This document shows, in pieces, positions 1-7,079 of a stretch of DNA of 22,577 bases; position 1 is the first letter of the stretch; each line of letters begins with the position of its first letter. The position numbers were made by a program, and so were the translations under genes. The stretch is from Caulobacteraceae bacterium (lineage in GTDB: Bacteria > Pseudomonadota > Alphaproteobacteria > Caulobacterales > Caulobacteraceae). The stretch is taken from NCBI GenBank assembly GCA_947456005.1, contig CANGRP010000008.1, forward strand, positions 1-22,577. Reading direction: 5' to 3'. The notes below the pieces were generated by a model, which was not told where the DNA came from, did no database searches, and saw nothing but the letters and a program-made list of their open reading frames with translations.

Positions 1-374
1 CCAGCTTGGCTCAGGAAGGGGTAACTCTGCCAGACGGACCAGGACCCGCCGGTGACCATCAGGCCCCACTTGGGATCGGTGTCCACGTGGATGATACGGA
101 CCTTGTCCCAGTCGGCCTCGAGCTCATCGGCGACAATGCGGGCCAGGGCCGTGCCCACGTGCTGGCCCATCTCGGCGCGGACGACGTTCACCGTGACAAT
201 CCCCTGGGCGTCGATGGCGTACCAGAGGCTGGGCTCGAAAGCCGGGGCGCCCGAGTATGGGCCCAGGGAGACGGCGGCCTCGGCCGTCGCGGCGAAGCCG
301 AAGGCCGCGCCTGCTGCGCCCGCTGCGATCAGGAAGCGGCGGCGGCTGGGATCCGGGATGAGGGGGCGATTCAT
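1..374 (-). CDS. Molybdenum hydroxylase large (molybdopterin-binding) subunit, isoquinoline 1-oxidoreductase beta type, 5' part only
   Basis: Only the first 124 residues are visible; the gene runs off the left edge. The protein begins with a twin-arginine signal: SRRRFLIAAG at residues 10-19, then an Ala/Gly-rich hydrophobic stretch ending near AEAA, so the mature complex is probably periplasmic. The following region contains EMGQHVGTALARIVADELEA and a WGLMVTGGSWSVW block, typical of the N-terminus of the isoquinoline 1-oxidoreductase beta (IorB-like) branch of the xanthine dehydrogenase family. These subunits bind molybdopterin cytosine dinucleotide and hydroxylate N-heterocycles or oxidise aldehydes; the substrate here cannot be read from the sequence. 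The ATG overlaps the stop of the 2Fe-2S subunit gene as ATGA, with a GGAGG Shine-Dalgarno 7 nt upstream, which fixes the start. Family confidence is high and substrate is unknown. Confidence 0.88.
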   Translation of the reverse strand, partial: MNRPLIPDPSRRRFLIAAGAAGAAFGFAATAEAAVSLGPYSGAPAFEPSLWYAIDAQGIVTVNVVRAEMGQHVGTALARIVADELEADWDKVRIIHVDTDPKWGLMVTGGSWSVWQSYPFLSQA

Positions 375-862
375 GAGCGCACCTCCGTCCCAAGCGCCGC
401 GCCGCGCCCTGCGCCCTTGCGGGCGGCCAGCTTCACCGCCTTGCGGATGCGCACATAGGCCATGCAGCGGCAGAGATTGCCGTCCATCGCCGCCTCGATC
501 TCGGCGTCGGAGGGGTTGGGACTGGCCGCCAGGAGGGCGGCGGCCTGCATGATCTGGCCGGACTGGCAGTAGCCGCACTGGGGCGCCTGGGCTTCGACCC
601 AGGCCGCCTGCACGGGGTGGACCCCGCCGGCGCCCAGGCCCTCGATCGTGGTCACCTTCATGCCGTCGACGGCGCTCACCGGCGTCAGGCAGGAGCGGAT
701 GGCCTGGCCATCCACGTGCACCGTACAGGCGCCGCACTGGCCCACACCGCAGCCGAACTTGGTTCCCGTCAGGCCCAGCTCGTCCCGCAGGACCCAGAGC
801 AGGGGGGCGTCGTCAGGCCCCCGGTTCTCGACGCTTCGTCCGTTGACCTCGAACTTCGCCAT
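371..862 (-). CDS. 2Fe-2S small subunit of molybdenum hydroxylase (isoquinoline 1-oxidoreductase alpha type)
   Basis: This 163-residue protein has the two-cluster layout of molybdenum hydroxylase small subunits. A plant-type ferredoxin domain has cysteines 38, 43, 46 and 58 (FGCGVGQCGACTVHVDG context). A helical domain has cysteines 96, 99, 131 and 133 (QCGYCQSGQ and GNLCRCMAY). It passes electrons from the molybdenum centre of the downstream large subunit to an external acceptor; no FAD subunit gene is seen here, as is usual for IorAB-type enzymes, which often use a cytochrome or quinone. The ATG has GGGAGG 7 nt upstream. The large-subunit gene starts within its stop codon (ATGA), so the pair is translationally coupled. 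The protein has no signal peptide of its own and would be co-exported with the Tat-carrying partner. Its substrate is not deducible. Confidence 0.93.
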   Translation of the reverse strand: MAKFEVNGRSVENRGPDDAPLLWVLRDELGLTGTKFGCGVGQCGACTVHVDGQAIRSCLTPVSAVDGMKVTTIEGLGAGGVHPVQAAWVEAQAPQCGYCQSGQIMQAAALLAASPNPSDAEIEAAMDGNLCRCMAYVRIRKAVKLAARKGAGRGAALGTEVRS

Positions 863-943
863 GCCTGGACCTCCCGGCTCATGTTTCCCCGAGGGGAGGC
901 TGCGCCCGCTTTCGGCCTCTGTCCAGAGGGCGCCGGAGTCGCA

Positions 944-1978
944 TCAGGTCCGGAACGCCGCCGCCATCTCGCCCATCCAGGCCTTGAGGTCATCCTTAAG
1001 CGCCGCGTCCGTCCGCCCATGCCGGACAATGATCAGGTCAAGGTCAGGAACCAGAAGGGTGAACTGACCCTCATGGCCGTTGGCGGAAAAGGAGCCCTCG
1101 CCGCCCATGCCCAGCCACCAGTGGGCGCCGTAGGGATCGTCGGTCACGCCAGCCTGGCGGGGCGTCGGGGTGCGGGCACAGTCGACCCAGCCCTCGGGCA
1201 GCAGCCGTCGACCGTCCCAGACCCCGTCGCGGAGATAGAGCAGGCCGAACCTGGCGAAGTCCCGGCCGCTGGCGAAGCAGAACGAGGACCCGATGAAGGT
1301 TCCCGCAGGATCGAACTTGGGGACAGGCGTCCGCATGCCCAGGGGCTCGAAGAGCCGCGTCCGCATGAAGTTGGCGAAGGCCTCGCCCCTCAGGCCGGTC
1401 AGGTCCGCCAGGATCCGGCAGATGATGTTGGTCGTCCCCGAGGAATAGCTGAAGAATGTCGCAGGCGGGTGCTCGAGGGGCTGGCTGGCCGCATAGTGGG
1501 CGACGTCGGCCTTTCCCGAGCCCCACATCATCTCGATGGTGTCGGAGGGCTTGTCGGGCTCGTAGACCTCCGAGAACTTCAGCCCGCTGACCATGCGCAG
1601 GAGATGGTCCGTCGTGATGGCGCCCCTCGGGTCCCCTGGCGTCCGCCATTCGGGGACCGGGGCGGGGGCGAAGATGTCCAGGAGCCCCTCGCCGACCGCG
1701 ATGCCCACAAGGGCGTGGGTCAGGCTCTTGGCCATTGACCAGGACATGCAGGTCGCGTCGGGGCCGTGGGCCGGGCCGTAGCGCTCGAGCCGGAGGCGGC
1801 CTCCCTGGACCACCACGACGGCGTGGGTCTCTTCAAAGTCGCTGAAGCCGCGTTCCACCAGGCGCGCAAGATGGCCGGGGTCTACGCCTTCCGGGAGGTC
1901 GCCGAGGCTCCAGTCTCGGGTCGGCCAGGGAACGCCGGCGGGCTGTTGCGGCAGGGGCGGAAGGATCACTCCCGTCAT
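944..1978 (-). CDS. Serine hydrolase of the beta-lactamase/class C (6-aminohexanoate-dimer hydrolase-like) family
   Basis: The 344-residue protein has the beta-lactamase fold signature. The nucleophile motif is S81-M-A-K84 in CMSWSMAKSLTHA, the tyrosine motif is Y178-S-S near FFSYSSGTTN, and a GHEGQ motif at residues 301-305 replaces the KTG box. Such proteins act as esterases, amidases or D-aminopeptidases on small substrates; true beta-lactam resistance is unlikely to be its role. No signal peptide is evident, so it is probably cytoplasmic. I chose the ATG that overlaps the stop of the upstream aldo/keto reductase gene (ATGA) rather than a longer in-frame start at 2035, which would add a glycine-rich, unconserved-looking leader and overlap the neighbour by 61 bases. 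No strong Shine-Dalgarno lies directly before it, so translation may depend on coupling. The natural substrate is unknown. Confidence 0.85.
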   Translation of the reverse strand: MTGVILPPLPQQPAGVPWPTRDWSLGDLPEGVDPGHLARLVERGFSDFEETHAVVVVQGGRLRLERYGPAHGPDATCMSWSMAKSLTHALVGIAVGEGLLDIFAPAPVPEWRTPGDPRGAITTDHLLRMVSGLKFSEVYEPDKPSDTIEMMWGSGKADVAHYAASQPLEHPPATFFSYSSGTTNIICRILADLTGLRGEAFANFMRTRLFEPLGMRTPVPKFDPAGTFIGSSFCFASGRDFARFGLLYLRDGVWDGRRLLPEGWVDCARTPTPRQAGVTDDPYGAHWWLGMGGEGSFSANGHEGQFTLLVPDLDLIIVRHGRTDAALKDDLKAWMGEMAAAFRT

Positions 1979-2910
1979 GCGAGCAGGGCCCGCACTTCCT
2001 CCACCTCCGCCGGGGTGAGGATCCATTCGGCGCACCGGGCGTTGGCCTCGACCTGCTCGGGGGTGGTGGCGCCGGCGATCACGGAACTCACGACCCGGTG
2101 ACCGAGGAGCCAGGCGAAGGCCAGGTCCAGTATCCGCCGGCCACGCTGCATGGCCCAGTGTTCCAGGGCCTCCAGCCGATCGAAGTTCCGGTCGCTGAGG
2201 GCGGCGGCCCCGCGCTTGCCCCAGGCCGCCAGCCGGGTGCCCTGCCGCGGCGGCTCTCCACGCTGGTACTTGCCGGTCAGAAAGCCGCTTGCGAGGGGGA
2301 AGTAGGGCAGGAGGCCCAGGCCGAACCGCTCACAGGCCGGCAGCACCTCGCGTTCGACGCCCCGCTCCAGGAGGCTGAAATTGTTCTGGGCCGAGACAAA
2401 GCGCTCCAGGCTATTGCTGCGGGAGATCCAGTCGGCGTCGGCGATCTGCCAGCCGGCGAAGTTGGAGTTTCCGACGTACAGCACCTTGCCCGCACGGACG
2501 AGGTCGTCGAGGGCCCGGAGGGTCTCTTCGATGGGGGTGTCGGGATCGGGCACGTGCATCTGGTAGAGGTCGATGTGGTCGGTATGCAGGCGCTTGAGGC
2601 TGTCCTCCACCGCCTTGACGATGTACCGCCGGGCGCCGCCCCGAAGGTACTCGCCCTCTCCCATGGGGTTGGCGAACTTGGTGGCCAGGACCGCCTTGTC
2701 CCGCTTGCCCTTGAGGGCCTCGCCCAGGAAGACCTCGGACTTGGCGGCGCCGTAGATGTCGGCTGTATCGAAGAAGTTGACGCCGCAGTCGAGGGCGGCG
2801 TCGACCACCATGCGCGTCTGCGCCTGATCGATGCGCATGCCGAAGTTATTGCAGCCGAGCCCGATCACGCTGACCTTCAGCCCGCTATTCCCCAGCCTAC
2901 GAAGTTGCAT
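1975..2910 (-). CDS. Aldo/keto reductase
   Basis: This 311-residue protein is a complete aldo/keto reductase barrel, an NADPH-dependent carbonyl reductase/alcohol dehydrogenase family. The catalytic tetrad can be read: D48 and Y53 in FFDTADIYG, K78 in ATKFA, and H119 in LYQMHVPDPDTP. The N-terminus MQLRRLGNSGLKVSVIGLGC and the presence of K78 near NPMGEG place it with the YajO/Tas-like or AKR11-13-type proteins rather than aldose reductases. I chose the ATG with GGAGG 5 nt upstream over a codon 15 bases earlier at 2925. Its stop overlaps the serine hydrolase start by four bases, so the two are probably one operon. A 52-residue small-protein gene lies 128 bp upstream on the same strand. The substrate is not deducible. 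Confidence 0.92.
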   Translation of the reverse strand: MQLRRLGNSGLKVSVIGLGCNNFGMRIDQAQTRMVVDAALDCGVNFFDTADIYGAAKSEVFLGEALKGKRDKAVLATKFANPMGEGEYLRGGARRYIVKAVEDSLKRLHTDHIDLYQMHVPDPDTPIEETLRALDDLVRAGKVLYVGNSNFAGWQIADADWISRSNSLERFVSAQNNFSLLERGVEREVLPACERFGLGLLPYFPLASGFLTGKYQRGEPPRQGTRLAAWGKRGAAALSDRNFDRLEALEHWAMQRGRRILDLAFAWLLGHRVVSSVIAGATTPEQVEANARCAEWILTPAEVEEVRALLA

Positions 2911-3038
2911 TGCGTCCTCCCGCACCGCCTCTGACCGACAAAGCCTAGGTCAGGCCGGACAGGCGCGCCAGCGCTTCCCGCCTACGATGGCCTACGTGGC
3001 TCTGCGTAAGGGCGGCGATGGGCCGGAGCCCCGCCAGG

Positions 3039-3197
3039 TCAGATGGCCCGGGCCAGCCTCAGGGCTTCCGCATTCTCGATTGCCGCCCGCCGCAGGTTAA
3101 GGGCCTCGAAGTCTGCGCCAGGCTCGCTCTCTCGCGCGCCGAAGGCGGCGTCCTCGTCTTCGGCTTCAAGGGGCGCAAGCCAGGGACGATAGTTCAT
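3039..3197 (-). CDS. Small acidic hypothetical protein (52 aa)
   Basis: I do not recognise this protein. It is a complete 52-codon frame beginning MNYRPWLAPLEAEDEDAAFG and ending in an Ala/Leu/Arg-rich segment (ALNLRRAAIENAEALRLARA) that is predicted by eye to be an amphipathic helix. The first half is acidic and probably disordered. Evidence that it is real is a GGGAGG Shine-Dalgarno 5 nt before the ATG, third codon positions that are nearly all G or C, and position just downstream of a promoter-like gap with a TTAA-N6-TTAA pair. It is transcribed toward the aldo/keto reductase and could be first gene of that operon, although 128 bp separate them. No signal peptide or membrane segment is seen. 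Homologues in related genomes would be the decisive test. Confidence 0.6.
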   Translation of the reverse strand: MNYRPWLAPLEAEDEDAAFGARESEPGADFEALNLRRAAIENAEALRLARAI

Positions 3198-3444
3198 GAC
3201 AACCTCCCATGCAGATGGACCACAGCAGTTAAAGGTCGTTAACCCTCTTTCACCAAGAGCGGCTCTGGACTCTCACGGACTCTTGAACGTGACCGGAATT
3301 TCAGGGCCCGGCGGCATGACGTCTGGCCTTGCCCGTCATCCGCCCGTAAGAATGGAGTCAACGCCCGAAGCGGGGCGGCGAAGGACCGGGATCCGCGCGA
3401 GACTCCGGCCCCGTCCCGCAGGGCGACCTGGGAGGAAACGGGTC
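3198..3444. promoter_or_regulatory. Divergent control region between the small protein and the 2-oxoacid oxidoreductase operon
   Basis: This 247-bp gap separates two divergent starts. It contains TTAA at 3229-3232 and TTAA at 3239-3242 with six bases between them, close to but not equal to the CtrA consensus TTAA-N7-TTAA; TTAACCCT at 3239-3246 also matches seven of eight bases of the TTAACCAT half-site variant. GANTC sites, the CcrM methylation target of Caulobacteraceae, lie at 3268-3272, 3278-3282, 3355-3359 and 3401-3405. The first two sit in a direct repeat GGACTCT (3267-3273 and 3277-3283) with a 10-bp period. No confident -35/-10 pair was found. The regulatory reading is an inference. 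Confidence 0.4.
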
Positions 3445-5235
3445 TTGCAGCCAACGCGTACCGAGGGTCCCGACTACTATCACAAGGTGGTCGATTGCCA
3501 GTGGGCCTGTCCGGCCCACACGCCCGTGCCGGAATACATCCGCCTGATCGCCGATGGCCGGTACGATGACGCCTACATGATCAACTGGAAGTCGAACGTC
3601 TTTCCCGGCGTTCTCGGCCGCACCTGCGACCGCCCCTGCGAGCCCGCCTGCCGGCGCGGCCGGGTGGAGGAGGAGCCGGTGGCCATCTGCCGGCTGAAGC
3701 GCGTGGCCGCCGACAACAAGTCCGATGTCGGCCCCCTCATGCCGCCGGTCGCGGCGAAGCGGAATGGCAAGCGGGTGGCCCTGGTCGGCGCCGGCCCCGC
3801 CTCTCTGACCGTCGCCAGGGACCTGGCGCCCCTGGGATACGAGCTGGTCCTCTTCGATGGTGAGCCCCGGTCGGGCGGCATGATCCGCAGCCAGATCCCG
3901 CGCTTTCGCCTGCCTGAGGAAGTGATCGACGAGGAGGTCGGCTACGTCACCCGCCTGGGCGGCGTGGAGCTTCGCCTCGGCCAGCGGATCGAGAGCCTCA
4001 AGGGCCTCTTGTCCGAAGGCTTCGACGCGGTGTTCGTCGGGTCCGGGGCGCCCCGGGGCCGGGATCTTGACATCCCGGGCCGCAAGGAGGCCGCCGCCAA
4101 CGTCCACGTCGGGATCGACTGGCTTTCGAGCGTCTCCTTTGGCCACATCGAGAAGATCGGCCGGCGGGTCATCGTCCTGGGTGGCGGCAATACCGCCATG
4201 GACTGCTGCCGCACCTCGCGCCGCCTCGGCGGCGAGGAGGTCAAGGTGGTGGTCCGCTCGGGCTTCGAGGAGATGAAGGCCAGCCCGTGGGAGAAGGAGG
4301 ATGCGATCCACGAGGATATCCCGATCCTCAACTATCGCGTTCCCAAGGCCTTCACTCACGAGAACGGCCGCCTGACCGGCGTGACCTTCGAGATCGTCCG
4401 CGCCGAGTATGACGACAAGGGCCGCCGCAACCTCGTGCCCTCGGGCGAGCCCGACGAGCACCATGAATGCGACGATGTCCTGGTCGCCGTCGGGCAGGAG
4501 AACGCCTTCCCCTGGATCGAGCGCGACATCGGCCTCGACTTCGACCGCTGGGACATGCCCCAGGTCGACCCGGTCACCTTCGAGTCCACCCGCAAGGGGG
4601 TCTTCTTCGGTGGCGACGCCGCCTTCGGCCCGAAGAACATCATCTGGGCCGTGGCCCACGGCCATGACGCCGCAGTCTCGATCCACCGCCACTGCATGGG
4701 CGAGGATGTCCATGACCGCCCACCCCCGGGCTTCTCCCTGGTTTCCCAGAAGATGGGGATTCATGAGTGGAGCTACGACAACGACATCTCCCTCGAGAAT
4801 CGCCACCGCGTTCCCATGCTCGACAAGGCCGAGGCCCTGAAGAACGTGCGGGTCGAGGTTGAGCTCGGCTTTGATTCCCGCCTGGGTTACGCCGAGGCCC
4901 AGCGGTGCCTGAACTGCGACGTCCAGACGGTTTTCGCCGACAACCTCTGCATCGAGTGCGACGCCTGCGTCGACATCTGCCCAGTGGACTGCATCACCTT
5001 CACCGAGGACGGCGAGGAGGCGGACCTCCGGTCCCGCCTGAAGGCCCCGGCCCTCAACCTCGACCAGGATCTCCTGGTCTCCGGCGCCCTGGCCACCGGC
5101 CGGGTCATGGTCAAGGACGAGGATGTCTGCCTGCACTGCGGCCTCTGCGCCGAGCGATGCCCCACCGGGGCCTGGGACATGCAGAGGTTCACCCTTGAGA
5201 TGACCCATGCCGAGCAGATGGGAGGCGCCGCATGA
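3445..5235 (+). CDS. FAD/NAD(P)-binding and 2[4Fe-4S] electron-transfer subunit of 2-oxoacid oxidoreductase (GltD-like, KorC-type)
   Basis: This 596-residue protein combines a GltD-like module with a ferredoxin. An N-terminal Fe-S region has C18-x3-C22-P, then C61-x3-C65-x3-C69 and C82. The FAD-binding glycine motif GAGPAS is at 115-120 and the NAD(P)-binding motif GGGN at 246-249. The C-terminal 2[4Fe-4S] domain has C502/C505/C508/C512 and C562/C565/C568/C572, preceded by C488/C491. It probably shuttles electrons between the oxoacid-oxidising subunits and NAD(P). I chose TTG because GGGAGG lies 9 nt before it and the conserved-looking protein begins just after. In-frame ATGs at 3196, 3316 and 3352 add a poorly conserved-looking leader and lack good ribosome sites. 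The gene overlaps the next one by ATGA. Family knowledge: the NADP-linked 2-oxoglutarate oxidoreductase of Azoarcus evansii carries such an extra FAD subunit. Confidence 0.88.
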   Translation: MQPTRTEGPDYYHKVVDCQWACPAHTPVPEYIRLIADGRYDDAYMINWKSNVFPGVLGRTCDRPCEPACRRGRVEEEPVAICRLKRVAADNKSDVGPLMPPVAAKRNGKRVALVGAGPASLTVARDLAPLGYELVLFDGEPRSGGMIRSQIPRFRLPEEVIDEEVGYVTRLGGVELRLGQRIESLKGLLSEGFDAVFVGSGAPRGRDLDIPGRKEAAANVHVGIDWLSSVSFGHIEKIGRRVIVLGGGNTAMDCCRTSRRLGGEEVKVVVRSGFEEMKASPWEKEDAIHEDIPILNYRVPKAFTHENGRLTGVTFEIVRAEYDDKGRRNLVPSGEPDEHHECDDVLVAVGQENAFPWIERDIGLDFDRWDMPQVDPVTFESTRKGVFFGGDAAFGPKNIIWAVAHGHDAAVSIHRHCMGEDVHDRPPPGFSLVSQKMGIHEWSYDNDISLENRHRVPMLDKAEALKNVRVEVELGFDSRLGYAEAQRCLNCDVQTVFADNLCIECDACVDICPVDCITFTEDGEEADLRSRLKAPALNLDQDLLVSGALATGRVMVKDEDVCLHCGLCAERCPTGAWDMQRFTLEMTHAEQMGGAA

Positions 5236-7079
5236 CCGCCCCCCTCGCCGCCATCAACGACTTCGTCGTCAAGTTCGCCAACGTCAACGGCTCTGGCTCT
5301 GCCAGCGCCAACTCCATGTTCGCCAAGGCTGTCCTGCGGATGGGCGTGCCGGTGGCGGTCCGGAACATCTTCCCATCGAACATCCAGGGCCTGCCCACCT
5401 GGTTCGAAGTGCGCGTCACCGGCGAGGGCCACCTCGGCCGTCGCGGCGGCGTCGACATGATGGTGGCGATGAACCCTCAGACCTGGGACAGGGACGTCGC
5501 CGAGATCGAGCCGGGCGGTTACCTGTTCTACGACTCGACCAAGCCGATGCCGCCGTCGAAGTTCCGGCCGGACATCAATATCATCGGCGTGCCGCTGACC
5601 GCTATCTGCAACGCCGCCTACACGGTCGCGCGCGAGCGCCAGCTGTTCAAGAACATCATCTATGTCGGCGCCCTCGCCGCCCTGCTGGGCATCGAGATCG
5701 AGGTCATCGAGCAACTCCTCGCCGAGCAGTTCGAAGGACGCGAGCGCCTGATCAAGGCCAACTACGACGCCCTGCACATGGGCCGGGACTGGGTGAAGGA
5801 CAACATGGCCCCCCTGGGCCTGCAGGTGCGCCGGGCGGACGCTGTCGGCGACCGGATCTTCATCGAGGGCAACCAGGCCGCCGGCCTAGGCGCGGTGTAC
5901 GGGGGCGCCACGGTCTGCGCCTGGTACCCGATCACGCCCTCGACCTCCCTGGCCGAGGCCTTCACCAGCTATTGCCAGGAGCTCCGGGTGGATCCCGAGA
6001 GCGGCAAGGCGAACTTCGCCATTGTCCAGGCCGAGGATGAGATCGCCTCCATCGGCATGGTGATCGGCGCCGGCTGGAATGGCGCCCGGGCCTTCACGGC
6101 CACCTCCGGACCCGGAGTCTCGCTGATGACCGAGTTCATCGGCCTGTCCTACTTCGCCGAGATTCCGGCGGTGATCTTCGATGTCCAGCGCGGCGGCCCG
6201 TCCACCGGCATGCCGACCCGCACCCAGCAGGCGGACCTCATCGGCGCCGCCTACGCCAGCCATGGCGACACCAAGCACCCCATGCTCCTGCCCATGGACC
6301 CCGGCGAGTGCTTTACCTTCGCGGCCCAGGCCTTCGACCTGGCGGACCGGCTGCAGACCACCGTCTTCGTCATGCTCGACCTCGACATGGGCATGAACGA
6401 ATGGCTGACCGAGCCCTTCAAGTGGGACGACAGCCGCCGGATGGACCGCGGCAAGGTCATGACCCACGACGAGCTCGAGGCGGGCCGTGACTTCGGCCGC
6501 TATCTCGACGTGGATGGCGACGGCATCCCCTACCGGACCTATCCCGGCGTCCACCCGACCCGGGGCGGCTATTTCACCCGCGGCACGTCCCGCAACCCCT
6601 ACGCCCGTTACTCGGAAGAGGGCTCGGTCTATGTCGACAACGTGCAGCGCCTGCTGCGCAAGTTCGAGACCGCCAAGTCATTTGTCCCGGCGCCGGAGCT
6701 GCGTCCGGCCAGCACGCCGACACGGGACGGTGTGATCTACTATGGCTCAACGGGACCAGCCATGCATGAGGCGCTCGGCCTCTTCGAGCGGCAGGGACGT
6801 CGCCTGGACGCCCTTCGCATCCGGGCCTTTCCCTTCTCGTCCGAGGTGGATGACTTCCTCGCCTCGCATGACCGGATCTTCGTGGTCGAGCAGAACCGGG
6901 ACGCCCAGCTGCGCACCCTGCTGATGGCCGAGAATGGCGGCGATCCGGACCGGCTGGTCCCGATCCTGCACTTTGACGGCACGCCCATCACCGCCCGCTT
7001 CATCGTCTCCTCCATCTCCAGCCTGATGGACGCAACCCAGCCGCCGGGCTCGCGCCCGCTCCGGGAGGCCGCCGAATGA
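5232..7079 (+). CDS. korA: 2-oxoacid:acceptor oxidoreductase, fused gamma-alpha subunit (KorA-type)
   Basis: The 615-residue protein fuses the gamma domain (about residues 10-190, with the VNGSGSASANSMFAKAV and FPSNIQGLPTWFEVR blocks) to the alpha domain (from about residue 208, IFIEGNQAAGLGAVYGG, then Y232-PITPST, the pyrimidine-binding part). This gamma-alpha fusion with a separate beta protein is typical of 2-oxoglutarate:ferredoxin oxidoreductases (KorAB) and related enzymes, which cleave a 2-oxoacid with CoA to acyl-CoA, CO2 and low-potential electrons. The substrate is inferred, not proven; 2-oxoglutarate is the best guess, with pyruvate or branched-chain oxoacids as alternatives. It starts in the stop of the upstream FAD subunit gene, with GGGAGG 6 nt before the ATG, and its own stop overlaps the beta subunit start. 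The cytoplasmic complex is predicted to contain all three products. Confidence 0.92.
   Translation: MTAPLAAINDFVVKFANVNGSGSASANSMFAKAVLRMGVPVAVRNIFPSNIQGLPTWFEVRVTGEGHLGRRGGVDMMVAMNPQTWDRDVAEIEPGGYLFYDSTKPMPPSKFRPDINIIGVPLTAICNAAYTVARERQLFKNIIYVGALAALLGIEIEVIEQLLAEQFEGRERLIKANYDALHMGRDWVKDNMAPLGLQVRRADAVGDRIFIEGNQAAGLGAVYGGATVCAWYPITPSTSLAEAFTSYCQELRVDPESGKANFAIVQAEDEIASIGMVIGAGWNGARAFTATSGPGVSLMTEFIGLSYFAEIPAVIFDVQRGGPSTGMPTRTQQADLIGAAYASHGDTKHPMLLPMDPGECFTFAAQAFDLADRLQTTVFVMLDLDMGMNEWLTEPFKWDDSRRMDRGKVMTHDELEAGRDFGRYLDVDGDGIPYRTYPGVHPTRGGYFTRGTSRNPYARYSEEGSVYVDNVQRLLRKFETAKSFVPAPELRPASTPTRDGVIYYGSTGPAMHEALGLFERQGRRLDALRIRAFPFSSEVDDFLASHDRIFVVEQNRDAQLRTLLMAENGGDPDRLVPILHFDGTPITARFIVSSISSLMDATQPPGSRPLREAAE

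Noticed and set aside
886..897. Small palindrome TCCCC-GA-GGGGA between the serine hydrolase and the 2Fe-2S subunit gene, considered as a terminator
   Set aside because: The stem is only five base pairs with a two-base loop and no T-tract.
3358..5208. A 616-codon minus-strand frame antisense to the oxidoreductase FAD subunit
   Set aside because: It is an artefact of GC-rich third codon positions of the real gene; composition is Asp/Val/Gly/Leu-rich with no family motifs.
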